From positions 1-51,859 of the forward strand of contig NZ_NQMR01000017.1 in the NCBI RefSeq assembly GCF_002276045.1: a DNA stretch of 51,859 bases, read 5' to 3'. The translations under genes and the position numbers were made by a program. Positions 18,592 through 28,365 of this stretch are shown piece after piece. The notes beneath the pieces are model-generated. The model searched no databases, was not told the origin of the DNA, and saw nothing but the letters and a program-made list of their open reading frames with translations. Each line of letters opens with the position of its first letter. The first letter of the stretch is position 1. This DNA is from Pseudoalteromonas sp. NBT06-2. Lineage in GTDB: Bacteria > Pseudomonadota > Gammaproteobacteria > Enterobacterales > Alteromonadaceae.

Positions 18592-21267
18592 CTAAAATGT
18601 ATATTTCACTGTTAATTTTGCATTGCGACTATCTCCTGGTAAGCCACCAATATAAAGCGCTTTAACATAATAGGTTTCATCAGTTAAATTTCTTAAATTC
18701 AATTGAACATTCCAATTATCTACGTCATAACTCATCGCAGCATCCAACACTGTATAAGCATCTATTGTCGAATCAGGTAAACCAAATGAATTTGAATTAA
18801 TACTACGTTCACCGGTATAAGTCATACCTAGACTGAGCTTTATAGGATTAGCTAAAGCACTAAATGATGAAGCGTAGCTCGTCCAAATACTGGCAAACTT
18901 TTTAGGAATGCCTTTTCTTTGCCCTGATTCAGGTTGTTCATTTTGATTTCTAATTTCAATTGCATCTTGATATGTGGCATTAAAGTTCATGGACCAAACG
19001 TCATTTAAGGCCATATTCATATCAAACTCATAACCTTGCGTATTGTCTTCATTATCAAACAAATATTTAGGAACAGTTATATTAAAAAGAGGGTCTTTTG
19101 GGTTGTCGTTATATATTAGATTTGCACGGTTTATATTAGTTTTCTTAGTTTCAAAATACACTAAAGAGGCTAATAACGCTTCATCCATAGCCGTAAAGCG
19201 AATGCCTAAATCAAGTGATTTAGATTCTGAATCTGGAATATCACTAAAACCTAAAATACTTGAAGCAGTACGCCCTTTTGAGAAGTTTACGAACGATGCA
19301 AACTCATCTGTTAATCGGTAATTTAATCCTAAATTATATGTATTTCCTGAATCTGTATAATCTGCTTCTTTTGAACTTTCGGGTTTTCTTGGTGTGCCTT
19401 TATGCTGATATGCCTGCTTAATTTTAGAATGTGCAAAACCAAATCGACCTGTTAAGATATCATTAAAATAAAGGACTTCCTGAAAACTTAAGCCATATGA
19501 AGTCACAGACGAGTCATAGTTTGAAGTTAAAATTGCATCATATTCCATAAAGCTTTTTGTTGGCCAATTTGGATTACGAATATCTAGAATATAAGGTAAA
19601 GGTTCTGATGCTGAATTGCCATCAGCATCACTTAAACTCCAACTTTTTACTGACATAGAACGGTTTTCATAGTTCGCACTCAGTAAATGTTCACCTTCAA
19701 ACTGACCTAGTGACCAACTTGTATTAAAGTCAGCAAAATATTGCCAGCTAGTTTCGCTTGCATCACTTCTTCTATATTGCTGACGTCTTGCTGCAAAAGG
19801 GTAAATAGCGTCACCAATTATTAAAGGGGCACGAGGGTCAGCGTTTATTTCTCCATCACGATTCCAATAAACATAGTTGAACGCGCCTGTTTGACGAATA
19901 AAATCTGTTTCATAATCTCTAAACTGAATTTGCTGATGAAATGAAGCATTATTAGATAAGTCAATTTGATGGCTCACCTTAAATCTAAGTTCTTCACCTT
20001 CATTAGGCTTTGACATGGGTGAAATCAAGCCTTGGCTGCCCAAATCAAATGGTTTTAATCCATCATTTTTAGCTAAAGAAGCTGCTAATTCTTGTCTTTG
20101 TGTATCAGTAAGCTGTATCCCCCTGAATTCATCTGAATCAGCATTAGTATCATTCACTAAATCTTGCCAAGTAATATCTCCTGGATTGGCATTAATACTG
20201 TCTAAGTTCAATATACGAACAGGATGACCTATCGAGTCAACTTGGTTTTCATCATCTATATATGCTGTTGAGAATATTAATTCTTGATCTTGTGATAAGT
20301 TCAAACGTAAAGATGCATATACTTCACTTCTTGCAGAGCTTAAACCACGGTAACCGTCTGTTTCTTCAAAATTTGCAACAAACCGATAAGCCATGGAATC
20401 ATTGATAGCTGATGTCACATCTAGCATCATACTATGATTATCCCATTGGCCAACTGTCGCTTTTACTTGATAAAAAGGTTTATCTAATGGTTTTTTTTCT
20501 ACTAAATTAATAACTCCACCGGCAGAGCCTGTGCCATATAATCCGGTTGCAGGCCCTTTTAATACCTCAATGCTTTCAACATTTGTTGTTGTTCTAGTTG
20601 GGTTGTAACTATTGCCTAAACCAGCTCCACCATACATGCCATCATAAATATAATTTGCGCCTAAACCGCGAATAATTAAATTGTCACCTATGCCATAATT
20701 ATTACCAGAATGGGTTAAGCCACTAATATTTCTTAAACTATCTTGTAAAGTAGACGTTGATTGCTCATCTAATAAAAACTTATCAACCACAACGATAGCC
20801 GCTGGTGTTTCCATTAAACTCATCTTAGATTTAGTTGCAGTACCTGATTCTAAAATGAGCTTATTATGTCTACCATAAATACTAATATGTTCTAACTTTT
20901 GGATATTTTTTACTAAGTTATTTTGCGGATTAACTAAACTTTTAGCTTTAACTTCACGTTTATTATGTTTTATTACAACATCTGTTTCAGACACCCACTG
21001 TGCTTCTAGCTGAGTATTATTTAACAACTGTATTAAAGCGTGTTTCACTGATTTTGCTTGATATACACCATTCACATTAAAGCCATTAATTACTTCGTCT
21101 CTGGCAAAGATTTGTATATCACTTTGCTTTGCGAGGCTAGTAAGTGCATCCGCTAAAGATTGTTGCTTGATTGTGATGGATTGATTTGATTCAAGTGCAA
21201 TAACTGAACTAGACATTACAACAATAAATGCCAAACTACTTATTTTAAATGTTGATTTACCTGACAT
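18592..21267 (-). CDS. TonB-dependent siderophore receptor with N-terminal signalling (STN) domain
   Basis: An 891-residue outer-membrane receptor. A signal peptide (1-24) precedes an STN domain (about 30-100: LADALTSLAKQSDIQIFARD, then QAKSVKHALIQLLNNTQL), a TonB-box-like ISIYG, the plug (about 145-255, with NLIIRGLGANYIYDGMYGG and VLKGPATGLYGTGSAGGVIN) and a 22-strand-size barrel ending in VKYTF. The STN domain contacts FecR-type anti-sigma factors, and just such a pair is encoded upstream on the same strand, so the receptor should both import a ferric siderophore and signal its presence. Substrate not determinable. The last two-residue pattern (aromatic at C-terminus) fits barrel insertion. 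Confidence 0.93.
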   Translation of the reverse strand: MSGKSTFKISSLAFIVVMSSSVIALESNQSITIKQQSLADALTSLAKQSDIQIFARDEVINGFNVNGVYQAKSVKHALIQLLNNTQLEAQWVSETDVVIKHNKREVKAKSLVNPQNNLVKNIQKLEHISIYGRHNKLILESGTATKSKMSLMETPAAIVVVDKFLLDEQSTSTLQDSLRNISGLTHSGNNYGIGDNLIIRGLGANYIYDGMYGGAGLGNSYNPTRTTTNVESIEVLKGPATGLYGTGSAGGVINLVEKKPLDKPFYQVKATVGQWDNHSMMLDVTSAINDSMAYRFVANFEETDGYRGLSSARSEVYASLRLNLSQDQELIFSTAYIDDENQVDSIGHPVRILNLDSINANPGDITWQDLVNDTNADSDEFRGIQLTDTQRQELAASLAKNDGLKPFDLGSQGLISPMSKPNEGEELRFKVSHQIDLSNNASFHQQIQFRDYETDFIRQTGAFNYVYWNRDGEINADPRAPLIIGDAIYPFAARRQQYRRSDASETSWQYFADFNTSWSLGQFEGEHLLSANYENRSMSVKSWSLSDADGNSASEPLPYILDIRNPNWPTKSFMEYDAILTSNYDSSVTSYGLSFQEVLYFNDILTGRFGFAHSKIKQAYQHKGTPRKPESSKEADYTDSGNTYNLGLNYRLTDEFASFVNFSKGRTASSILGFSDIPDSESKSLDLGIRFTAMDEALLASLVYFETKKTNINRANLIYNDNPKDPLFNITVPKYLFDNEDNTQGYEFDMNMALNDVWSMNFNATYQDAIEIRNQNEQPESGQRKGIPKKFASIWTSYASSFSALANPIKLSLGMTYTGERSINSNSFGLPDSTIDAYTVLDAAMSYDVDNWNVQLNLRNLTDETYYVKALYIGGLPGDSRNAKLTVKYTF

Positions 21268-21394
21268 GGATTAACAACTCCCCGATAACAATGTAAGTGA
21301 TAACTATATTCATTACTAATAAAGACGTTACTCATATTCAAGAACCGTAAAATTAAATTTAAAAAGGTCAATTTAATTCCAGTTCACCTTTTTA

Positions 21395-21708
21395 TATACC
21401 CAAACCACTTCAAGATGCAGGATTCAGTTGGAATTAGAAATGCTTTAGGCAAGGCATTGATTGAAGAACATGGTTATTCCCTTTTCAAAATCAATAACGC
21501 TGCATAAAGTATTTATAAACCAACCTTACAGGGACTTCTGAGCAAATCATGCTCGTTGTTGCCTGCATGGATGTAGGTACTAGAGCAATGCAGGAGCATA
21601 TTGCCGGTCCATCTTTTTTTAAGGGAGTAACCATTAATGCAAAGATGCGCCTAGATCATGAATTGCTCAGCAGTCCTGAACCTCACATCTTGAAGTGACT
21701 TGGGTATA
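21395..21708. repeat. Family A intergenic inverted-repeat element, copy 1
   Basis: A 314-base element bounded by TATACCCAAACCACTTCAAG and its near-perfect inverted complement (CTTGAAGTGACTTGGGTATA). It contains CTCAGCAGTCCTGA near its right end and TTATTCCCTTTTCAAAATC inside. A shorter copy at 46759-47017 is its reverse complement over nearly the whole length. It has no coding capacity, so it would need a transposase in trans. It fills the gap between the receptor gene and fecR. Confidence 0.8.
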
Positions 21709-21723
21709 AAACATAATATTGGT

Positions 21724-22671
21724 TTAATTTAGTATTATTAGATTGTTTTCATTGGTTACTTCCAACCCTAACCCACTCGTTATTAATTTTAATGCTTGCT
21801 CAGGTTTTTCAAGATTAACAGTGCCTGAAATCAATTCATAAGCCATATCTTGATTAAGTAACTTAATACGCTCAGAGATATAAGGTTGTATTTGAGTAAG
21901 CACATCTTTTAAATGCCTTGCTTTAAAATTAAGTTTAACTTCTCGCCAATTCGGTTGAGACTGAATCACTGTAGCTGTTTGCCAATACTCATTGAATTCA
22001 GTGATGTAACCTTCTTGAATCACACGGTTTATATGTTTATAGTTAACTTTTACTGTATGTTCAGTTACTGCTAATTGAAGAAATGGCCTAGTATTAATTG
22101 TAAACGCCGTACCTAGAGCAATAAATTGATGTTGTTCATAACTCACTATAAATGGTCTTTGTTTATCTTTAGCAACGTCAAAATGTGCATCACCTTTTAA
22201 AATGGTTATTTGACGCCTATCATCATCGAAATAGACAAGCACTTCACTTTTTGCATTTAACCAAAGGCTACTGCCATCAGGTAAGTCAAAATGCGCTTGT
22301 TGCGCAACCTCCGTTTTATAATTTTGGGAGTAATATTTCGTATCTATATTGAAATAAATAATTGAAAAAAAGAAAATACTCGCAACCAATGCCATATATG
22401 AAACCAGTTTGATTGGCGTTTTTTGTATTTTTGGTGACTCTGGTTTAGAAGATAATGGCGTCACTTTAACAATTGCTTCACATGATCTTGACGCATCTGG
22501 TAAGCTTTCAAGTGTTTGCCAATTTTGACTCAATGACTCAAATACCTGCTTATGCTCGTCTGAAGTATTAAACCAATTGATAAATTCAGGATCTACTTGC
22601 AAGGACTTATGCTCGCACTTAACAATCCACATTGCAGCTTCCAGTTTGATTTTAGCTATATTATTTTCCAT
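21724..22671 (-). CDS. FecR-like anti-sigma factor
   Basis: A 315-residue inner-membrane regulator. I use the ATG at 22671, overlapping the sigma gene by 11 bases. The N-terminal cytoplasmic domain carries the DUF4880 pattern (AAMWIVKCEHK, FINWFNTSDEHKQVFESLSQ), one membrane helix lies near residues 100-120 (YMALVASIFFFSIIYF), and the periplasmic FecR domain follows (FDLPDGSSLWLNAKSEVLV, then RPFIVSYEQHQFIALGTAF). It should hold the upstream sigma factor inactive until the STN receptor signals. Confidence 0.92.
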   Translation of the reverse strand: MENNIAKIKLEAAMWIVKCEHKSLQVDPEFINWFNTSDEHKQVFESLSQNWQTLESLPDASRSCEAIVKVTPLSSKPESPKIQKTPIKLVSYMALVASIFFFSIIYFNIDTKYYSQNYKTEVAQQAHFDLPDGSSLWLNAKSEVLVYFDDDRRQITILKGDAHFDVAKDKQRPFIVSYEQHQFIALGTAFTINTRPFLQLAVTEHTVKVNYKHINRVIQEGYITEFNEYWQTATVIQSQPNWREVKLNFKARHLKDVLTQIQPYISERIKLLNQDMAYELISGTVNLEKPEQALKLITSGLGLEVTNENNLIILN

Positions 22672-23179
22672 GTGTATTTTTCTCCTGAGCGATATCACTA
22701 CACATAATAAGACTAAGCGCTAAGTTTTTTTCAACCCAGCTTAATGATTTATTTTTATGTTTTGCAATTTGTTGGTTTGTCCATCCATATACCCGACTCA
22801 AAGTAAGCAAATCTCGTTTTTCTTTTGGTAACTGACTAAGTGCTAGGCCAAGTTGTTCAACCATATTTTGATCTATTACTCTTTGCTCTGGAGATACCTG
22901 ATTACAAATTGCCAAATTAATTTGCTCTTCTTGCCCTGTTTCTAAAATTTGATAAGACTTGCGACTATTATCAATAATCAAATTTCTTGCAGCTGTATTT
23001 AAATAACCTTTAGGATTATTGATTTTCTTTTTTTCAGGAACACTGTGTAATTTCAGATAAAGATCTTGAAGTAAATCCGACGTCAGATCTGGGCATTTAA
23101 CTTTATACTTAATAAATTTGAAAAGGTTTTGGTACTCTTTTTGGAATACCTGTAATACATGGAGTTTGCTAATAGACAT
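22661..23179 (-). CDS. FecI-like ECF sigma factor
   Basis: A 172-residue extracytoplasmic-function sigma factor. Region 2 is at about 15-80 (DLLQDLYLKLHSV, PKGYLNTAARNLIIDNSRK) and region 4 at about 110-160 (LPKEKRDLLTLSRVYGWTNQ then QIAKHKNKSLSWVEKNLALS). It should direct RNA polymerase to the receptor operon when iron-siderophore binds the receptor. A perfect Fur box lies 34 bases upstream of its ATG, so the whole circuit is iron-repressed. It is translationally coupled to the anti-sigma gene. Confidence 0.92.
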   Translation of the reverse strand: MSISKLHVLQVFQKEYQNLFKFIKYKVKCPDLTSDLLQDLYLKLHSVPEKKKINNPKGYLNTAARNLIIDNSRKSYQILETGQEEQINLAICNQVSPEQRVIDQNMVEQLGLALSQLPKEKRDLLTLSRVYGWTNQQIAKHKNKSLSWVEKNLALSLIMCSDIAQEKNTHGK

Positions 23180-23212
23180 ATAAAAAATAATAAAAACAGC
23201 GACAATCGTTTA

Positions 23213-23227
23213 TGATAATGATTATCA
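23213..23227. promoter_or_regulatory. Fur box upstream of the ECF sigma gene
   Basis: TGATAATGATTATCA is an exact match to the 7-1-7 Fur-binding consensus, centred about 40 bases before the sigma gene ATG where a promoter would be. It implies iron repression of the fecI/fecR-like pair and hence of the receptor operon. Confidence 0.85.
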
Positions 23228-23281
23228 CTTAGATAGCAAGTATCTATTAATGATTCATGTCACTTTTACAATTGATATTAG

Positions 23282-23529
23282 ATACCCATGTTACTTCAAA
23301 ATGCATGTTTCAAAGCTATTTGAGCGAATCCAATTCAAGGCGTGTTGGTGCAGGAAGTAGGTATTTTCAAACCAACACAACAGTGAAGTGGGTTTGCTCA
23401 GAGGCTCCGTCTCGGCGAGTTTAAACAGGGATTATGCTGCGATATTATACCAATACTAATAAATAATGCCTTACCTAAATCCTGTTTAATTCTCTGTGAA
23501 ATCTCGCATTTTGAGGCATCATGGGTATA
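23282..23529. repeat. Family B intergenic inverted-repeat element, copy 1
   Basis: Bounded by TACCCATGTTACTTCAAAAT and the inverse of TACCCATGATGCCTCAAAAT. Internally it carries AAACAGGATTTAGGTAAGGC (minus strand), shared with the copy at 31.08 kb in the opposite orientation. Noncoding. It lies between the Fur-box promoter and the family C element. Confidence 0.7.
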
Positions 23530-23536
23530 GCTGCTA

Positions 23537-23709
23537 TTATACCAATTTCGATAATTAAGTGACCACTTAAAGCTTATGAGGTTTTACAATTCTAGGCATG
23601 TCAGTGAATTCATTATTCCCTTTAGAACTGACATAACAACGAAGTGTAAATTCTCAAAAGCTCCTTTTAGGCGGGTTTCAAAGCGCTTTATTAACGGAAA
23701 TGGTATTAA
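23537..23709. repeat. Family C intergenic element, copy 1
   Basis: Ends ATTATACCAATTTCG and the inverse of ATTAATACCATTTCCG; the core CTTATGAGGTTTTACAATTC and ATGTCAGTGAATTCAT recur at 42.6 kb. The right end overlaps the cupin gene stop by a few bases, so it may serve as its 3' end. Confidence 0.6.
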
Positions 23710-24020
23710 TCGTAATGAATAGCTAACCAAACAGTTTCTTCTTCAGGAGTCGTCCAACTCACTTTATGTTTTTGATGGGCTTTTATATTTAAGTAATCTC
23801 CCTGTTTAAGTTGTACATCTGGTTTATTATTAAACGTTAAAATTGCTTCACCCTTTAATACAATCACCCATTCATTTTGTGTTTGATCATACCAACCTGT
23901 TACTGGTGAACTGTGCCCTTTTGATAAGATTCTTTCTATTTTTACATTCATACCTGATGCTAAATTCTCGAAAACTTCCGAGCTTAGATCATCAGGAATT
24001 TCTTTAAAGATATTATTCAT
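23706..24020 (-). CDS. Small cupin-domain protein
   Basis: A 104-residue single cupin. The first cupin motif is GWYDQTQNEWVIVLKGEAIL (about 42-61) and the second GDYLNIKAHQKHKV (about 73-86), giving His and Glu metal-ligand candidates; ETVWLAIHYD closes the barrel. The standard G(x)5HxH start of motif one is replaced (no HxH), so metal binding is uncertain. Function unknown; small cupins of this type are often isomerases or sensors. Confidence 0.82.
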   Translation of the reverse strand: MNNIFKEIPDDLSSEVFENLASGMNVKIERILSKGHSSPVTGWYDQTQNEWVIVLKGEAILTFNNKPDVQLKQGDYLNIKAHQKHKVSWTTPEEETVWLAIHYD

Positions 24021-24169
24021 ACTTACCTTTTATAGATTAATCACATAATAATATAAAATACTATTAAATTCATACAGTTAAATAACAAATAAATTAGTCA
24101 CTAATGTTACACATTAAAGTTCTGTACAAAAAACACACAAAACATTTTACTTTAAAATTAAATTGTATA

Positions 24170-24323
24170 TAATTTAGCCAGTTTGAAAGCGCGCAGTACA
24201 TTTATGTTATATCATTTCGAAGAAACATTTCGTGTTCCTCGTTCTGTTTTTTTATAAGTACTAGTAAGACTTCCAGCAACATTGCCTTAGGGCTCAAATA
24301 CTTTTAAGAAATAGGATAATATT
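24170..24323 (+). promoter_or_regulatory. Long 5' leader of the cold-shock gene
   Basis: The 300 bases before the cold-shock ATG hold no gene. The segment TCCAGCAACATTGCCTTAGG and the preceding T-run precede an AGGATAAT ribosome binding site. cspA-type genes normally have long structured leaders that act as RNA thermosensors; that this is one is inferred from position only. Confidence 0.35.
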
Positions 24324-24533
24324 ATGTCTAATACAACTACTGGTACAGTAAAATGGTTTAACGAGGCGAAAGGTTTTGGTTTTATCGAACAAGCTTCAGG
24401 TCCAGACGTTTTTGCTCACTTTAGTGCAATCCAAGGTGAGGGTTTTAAAACCTTAGCTGAAGGCCAAAAAGTAGAGTTTGTTGTTACTCAAGGTCAAAAA
24501 GGTCCACAAGCTGAAAACATCGTAGCGCTATAA
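24324..24533 (+). CDS. Cold-shock protein, CspA family
   Basis: A 69-residue single OB-fold RNA chaperone that melts mRNA structure in the cold. Both nucleic-acid motifs are present: RNP1 KGFGFIE (residues 16-22) and RNP2 VFAHFS (about 30-35), with the usual [15 protein letters not shown] opening. Length is standard. Preceded by AGGATAAT and a long leader, followed by a clear terminator, so it is a single-gene transcript. Confidence 0.95.
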   Translation: MSNTTTGTVKWFNEAKGFGFIEQASGPDVFAHFSAIQGEGFKTLAEGQKVEFVVTQGQKGPQAENIVAL

Positions 24534-24577
24534 TTATTAGCGTTAATACCACTATTTAGTTTCGCTTTAAATGGTCA

Positions 24578-24603
24578 AAAGGTAAGAATACATTCTTACC
24601 TTT
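24578..24603. terminator. Terminator of the cold-shock gene (bidirectional)
   Basis: Arms AAAGGTAAGAAT (24578-24589) and its exact complement (24592-24603) with T-rich flank on the plus side; the A-rich left flank lets it also serve the converging lipoprotein gene. Confidence 0.85.
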
Positions 24604-24611
24604 ATTGTTTA

Positions 24612-25598
24612 TTACAAGTCGTTTTTGCTCCAAATTTCTAATACCCCATCTGAAGAAATAGAATATATGTCCTTGTTCCAAGATACTGCAAAATCCAAAA
24701 TCATACTGCCAAAATTGTAAGATTTAATGTTTCCAAATCCGATTTCTTCACCAGATTGAGTATCCCAAAGAGATAGTTGAAATTTTGATGATGCTGTTAA
24801 CAGTTTACTGCCGCTTGATAAAAAAATAGCCTGTCTAAAAAACCTAAACCTTTCTATATATTCAAGTGAGATATCCGATTGAGTTGAACCTAAATTTATT
24901 ATTTTTTGTGATTTAAGTGCATCGGATACAAACACTTTTTCATTTAAACTATCATGCGTAAAACTAGTGATCCTTTGACTAAATACAGTTAACCAGATTA
25001 TTTCTCCAGTATAGGAGTGCCATTGCACGACATTGCCATCATTTCCTACTGAAAAAATACTTTGTCCATTTTTATGTAGTGTTAACTTAGTAACAGAAGA
25101 GTTATGAATTTTATGTAACGACCTTTTGTTATATTTTAAATCTACATTTACAATACTACCCTCATTTAAACCTATGTATATATTATCTCCTGAATAATTA
25201 AGTAAAACTTGCGTAATTTGAATATCTTCACTAAATCCTTTTACTGGCCATGAGGTAATTACTTTTCCAGTTTCAATTGAAAAAATAGTTATATATTTTT
25301 TACCTGCACTAGCGATTACTTTTTTATCACCCGATAAAACAATATGGTACTGTAACTCTTTAAAATTTGAACTTTGATAATCAACAATTTTTTGATGGCT
25401 AGTATTTTCCCAAATAGTTATTTTTTGATTAATATCTAATAATGCAGATATCTTAGCGTCATCTGATAAATCAGCATCAACGACAGCAACCTCTATAAAT
25501 TTATGGAATGATGAAGCCTTTATCTCCTTTAATTCATCATTACAGCCCAAAATAAAAATTAATGATATTAAAATATTTAAGCGTAATAATTGATTCAT
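24612..25598 (-). CDS. Beta-propeller (WD40-like) lipoprotein
   Basis: A 328-residue protein with lipobox ILGC (Cys19) and a mature part built of repeated four-strand blades: ISALLDINQKITIWENTSHQ, FSVGNDGNVVQWHSYTGEI, SKFQLSLWDTQSGEEIGFG and YSISSDGVLEIWSKNDL each end in the W-D/W-x signature of WD40-like repeats. Probably a periplasm-facing protein-interaction scaffold. No partner is visible nearby; the converging cold-shock gene is unrelated. Confidence 0.8.
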   Translation of the reverse strand: MNQLLRLNILISLIFILGCNDELKEIKASSFHKFIEVAVVDADLSDDAKISALLDINQKITIWENTSHQKIVDYQSSNFKELQYHIVLSGDKKVIASAGKKYITIFSIETGKVITSWPVKGFSEDIQITQVLLNYSGDNIYIGLNEGSIVNVDLKYNKRSLHKIHNSSVTKLTLHKNGQSIFSVGNDGNVVQWHSYTGEIIWLTVFSQRITSFTHDSLNEKVFVSDALKSQKIINLGSTQSDISLEYIERFRFFRQAIFLSSGSKLLTASSKFQLSLWDTQSGEEIGFGNIKSYNFGSMILDFAVSWNKDIYSISSDGVLEIWSKNDL

Positions 25599-25804
25599 AA
25601 TATTAAAGGTTTAAAGTCAGAACAGAGTTTGATATTAAACATCAAAACAATTTAGATCAAAACAAATTAGACTTCTGCTTACAGTGCGAATAATTATTAT
25701 ATTATGATTTTAAACTCCACATTACGACTTTGATAGATACGTGCACAGTAACCATTGCTTTAGAAGGAGCTAAGTAAAAGCTCTATACAATAAGTGATAA
25801 CCTC

Positions 25805-26773
25805 TTAACTAGAGGCTTCGAACGTATGGCAGCGCTTAATTTCTTCAATTAACGCATTCGCCAGTGGAGATGCCAAATTGTTTTTCGAAGAAATTAAAAC
25901 AACGGGTATTTGATAAGCGTATTTCTCAGGTAAAATGGCCTTGAATAGCCCTTTATCGACCCAATAATTCGCATAGTGATCAGGTAAATAACCTATAAAT
26001 TCGCCAGATAGTATTAAATGCGCGATGCCCTCATCATGATAAGCAATAGCACTATTTTGATAGTTTAAACCGTCATTTCTGGTTTCTTTGTCACGCATAT
26101 AATTACTGCTAATAACTTCTGCACCTTGTAACAGCTTATTAATTTCTAAAGGTTGGCAATCAAACAAAGGATGTTCAACACCACAGTACAAATAGTTATT
26201 TTCATTACGTAAAGGGTAATAATCTAACCCACGAAGGTGGTGCCTACTTACGCCTATTCCCACTAAAGAACGACCATTAACAACTGATGTTTCCACTTCT
26301 CTGGCTTCACATACGTTAATATCAAACTGAATATTGTCACTTTTTGCTTTTAAGGCACGAATAGTACGCGCAACGCCACATCTGGGATCACTAACCATAG
26401 TATCAATCGTTGCTATGGTTACTCGTCCTGATAGCTCATTTTTAGAACTCGCTACAGTAGTCGTAAATGCTTCACATTGTTGGAGTAGCTCTAAAGAAGC
26501 TTGATAAGTAACTCTTCCAGGCTCTGTTAATTCAAAACCACTCCTGCCGCGTTTACAAAGTTTAATACCTAAGCGAACTTCTAAATCAGATAAATGAGAA
26601 CTTATGGTTGAGCGCCCAATATTTAAACGAGACTCTGCGGCCGATAATCCGCCACACTCAACTATGGCTACGAATATCCTAAGTAAACGTAAATCAACAT
26701 CATGAACTTGCACGTCTTTGTTCTCTTTTTTATTAGTTTGATAAAATCGGAATGAATTACGATTATTATGCAT
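25805..26773 (-). CDS. LysR family transcriptional regulator, likely of hut genes
   Basis: About 322 residues from the ATG at 26773 (a TTG two codons upstream is the other option). The winged helix-turn-helix is at about 28-90 (LLRIFVAIVECGGLSAAESR, STISSHLSDLEVRLGIKLC), followed by a periplasmic-binding-like effector domain. It is divergent from hutH with an 83-base shared promoter region, the usual arrangement of a LysR activator and its target. Regulation of histidine or urocanate catabolism is inferred from position; the usual regulator HutC (GntR type) is absent from the window. Confidence 0.85.
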   Translation of the reverse strand: MHNNRNSFRFYQTNKKENKDVQVHDVDLRLLRIFVAIVECGGLSAAESRLNIGRSTISSHLSDLEVRLGIKLCKRGRSGFELTEPGRVTYQASLELLQQCEAFTTTVASSKNELSGRVTIATIDTMVSDPRCGVARTIRALKAKSDNIQFDINVCEAREVETSVVNGRSLVGIGVSRHHLRGLDYYPLRNENNYLYCGVEHPLFDCQPLEINKLLQGAEVISSNYMRDKETRNDGLNYQNSAIAYHDEGIAHLILSGEFIGYLPDHYANYWVDKGLFKAILPEKYAYQIPVVLISSKNNLASPLANALIEEIKRCHTFEASS

Positions 26774-26856
26774 TTGCAAAACATAATGTTCAAGTTAAAA
26801 TAAATCCATTAAAGCACTTTGCGCACAGAAAAATAAATACGACTTAGGAGAGTAAG

Positions 26857-28350
26857 ATGACTTTTAAATATGGTGTTGATCGTCTGAACCTTGATATTGT
26901 AAATGGTATTGCTGATGGCAGTATCGAAGCAGAGCTTTGCCAAGAAGCGTTAGATAAAATCAACACAAGCCGCCAAAGAGTCGAAAAAATGGCAGCTTCA
27001 GATAAAGCAGTTTACGGTATCAATACAGGTTTTGGCCCGTTATGCGATACACAAATTTCACCTGAAGATACTAATTTATTACAAAAAAACTTGCTTATTA
27101 CTCATGCTGTTGGTGTTGGAGAACCAATTGCTAAAGCGATTTCAAAACTGATGCTGATCACTAAGGTACATGCTTTAAGTCAAGGTTTTTCTGGTATTCG
27201 CTTAGAAACTGTTGAAAGAATGTTAGCGTTTATCGAACTTGATCTTATCCCTGTAGTACCTGAGCAAGGCTCTGTAGGTGCGTCGGGTGATTTAGCGCCA
27301 CTTTCTCATTTATTTTTACCGCTTCTAGGTGAAGGTGAGTTTTGGCAAGATGGTAAAATAGTACCTGCCGCTAAATTACTTAGCGAACATGGTTTAGAAA
27401 TTATGGAACTTCATGCTAAAGAAGGTTTAGCATTAATTAACGGCACGCAATTTATATTATCTCATGGCATCACAGCGTTAACTAAAATGCGTTACTTATT
27501 AAACCTTGCAGATATGACGGGTGCTATGAGTATTGAAGGTATGCAAGGCAGCGAACAGCCATTTAGAGATGAGCTACACCAAACACGTGCATTTAAAGGT
27601 AATCTTGAAGTTGCCACTCGTATGAGAAGTTTCTTTAAAGATTCACAAAATATGGCAGATCATGAAGAATGTGATCGTGTTCAAGACCCTTATTCATTAA
27701 GATGTATTCCACAAGTGCATGGCGCATCACGTAATGCGTATTATCACCTAGAAGAATTAGCTGAAATTGAAATGAATTCAGTAACAGATAACCCAATTGT
27801 TATCAGTAGCGAGGAAGCAATTTCTGGCGGTAGTTTCCATGGACAACCTCTTGCTATGGTGCTTGATTATACATCAATAGCAGCTGCAGAGTTAGGTAAT
27901 ATTTCAGATCGTCGTTGTTACCTCTTATTAGAAGGTTTACACGGTTTACCGAGGTTATTAACTTCTGCAGGAGGCTTAAACTCAGGCATGATGATCCCGC
28001 AATATGCAACAGCAGCACTTGTAACAGAAAACAAATCTCTTTGTTTTCCGCCATCAGCTGATAGTGTACCTACATCTATGGGTCAGGAAGATCACGTATC
28101 TATGGGGAGTATTTCTGGTAGAAAACTAAATCAGATCTTAGGTAATCTTGAAAAGATACTTGCTATCGAGTTAATGTATGCTGCACAAGCTATCGAATTT
28201 AGACGCCCTAATAAGTGCTCAGACATTATAGAAGAAAACTTCCAAGTGATCAGAGCAAAAGTAGCTAAGCTTGAAGAAGATAGGCTTTTAAAGCCTGATA
28301 TCGATGCCATGATCGCATTGGTGAAATCACAAGCGTTTACAGTTAAATAA
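26857..28350 (+). CDS. hutH: Histidine ammonia-lyase
   Basis: A 497-residue enzyme removing ammonia from L-histidine to give urocanate. The autocatalytic MIO prosthetic group forms from Ala142-Ser143-Gly144 (GSVGASGDLAPLSHL). Other family marks are YGINTGFGPL (53-62), NGTQFILSHG and SSADxVPTSMGQEDHVSM-like PPSADSVPTSMGQEDHVSMG. TTAGGAGAG is a strong ribosome binding site. hutU follows after 15 bases, so the two form an operon opposite the LysR gene. Confidence 0.97.
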   Translation: MTFKYGVDRLNLDIVNGIADGSIEAELCQEALDKINTSRQRVEKMAASDKAVYGINTGFGPLCDTQISPEDTNLLQKNLLITHAVGVGEPIAKAISKLMLITKVHALSQGFSGIRLETVERMLAFIELDLIPVVPEQGSVGASGDLAPLSHLFLPLLGEGEFWQDGKIVPAAKLLSEHGLEIMELHAKEGLALINGTQFILSHGITALTKMRYLLNLADMTGAMSIEGMQGSEQPFRDELHQTRAFKGNLEVATRMRSFFKDSQNMADHEECDRVQDPYSLRCIPQVHGASRNAYYHLEELAEIEMNSVTDNPIVISSEEAISGGSFHGQPLAMVLDYTSIAAAELGNISDRRCYLLLEGLHGLPRLLTSAGGLNSGMMIPQYATAALVTENKSLCFPPSADSVPTSMGQEDHVSMGSISGRKLNQILGNLEKILAIELMYAAQAIEFRRPNKCSDIIEENFQVIRAKVAKLEEDRLLKPDIDAMIALVKSQAFTVK

Positions 28351-28365
28351 AGGGAGCCTTTTACT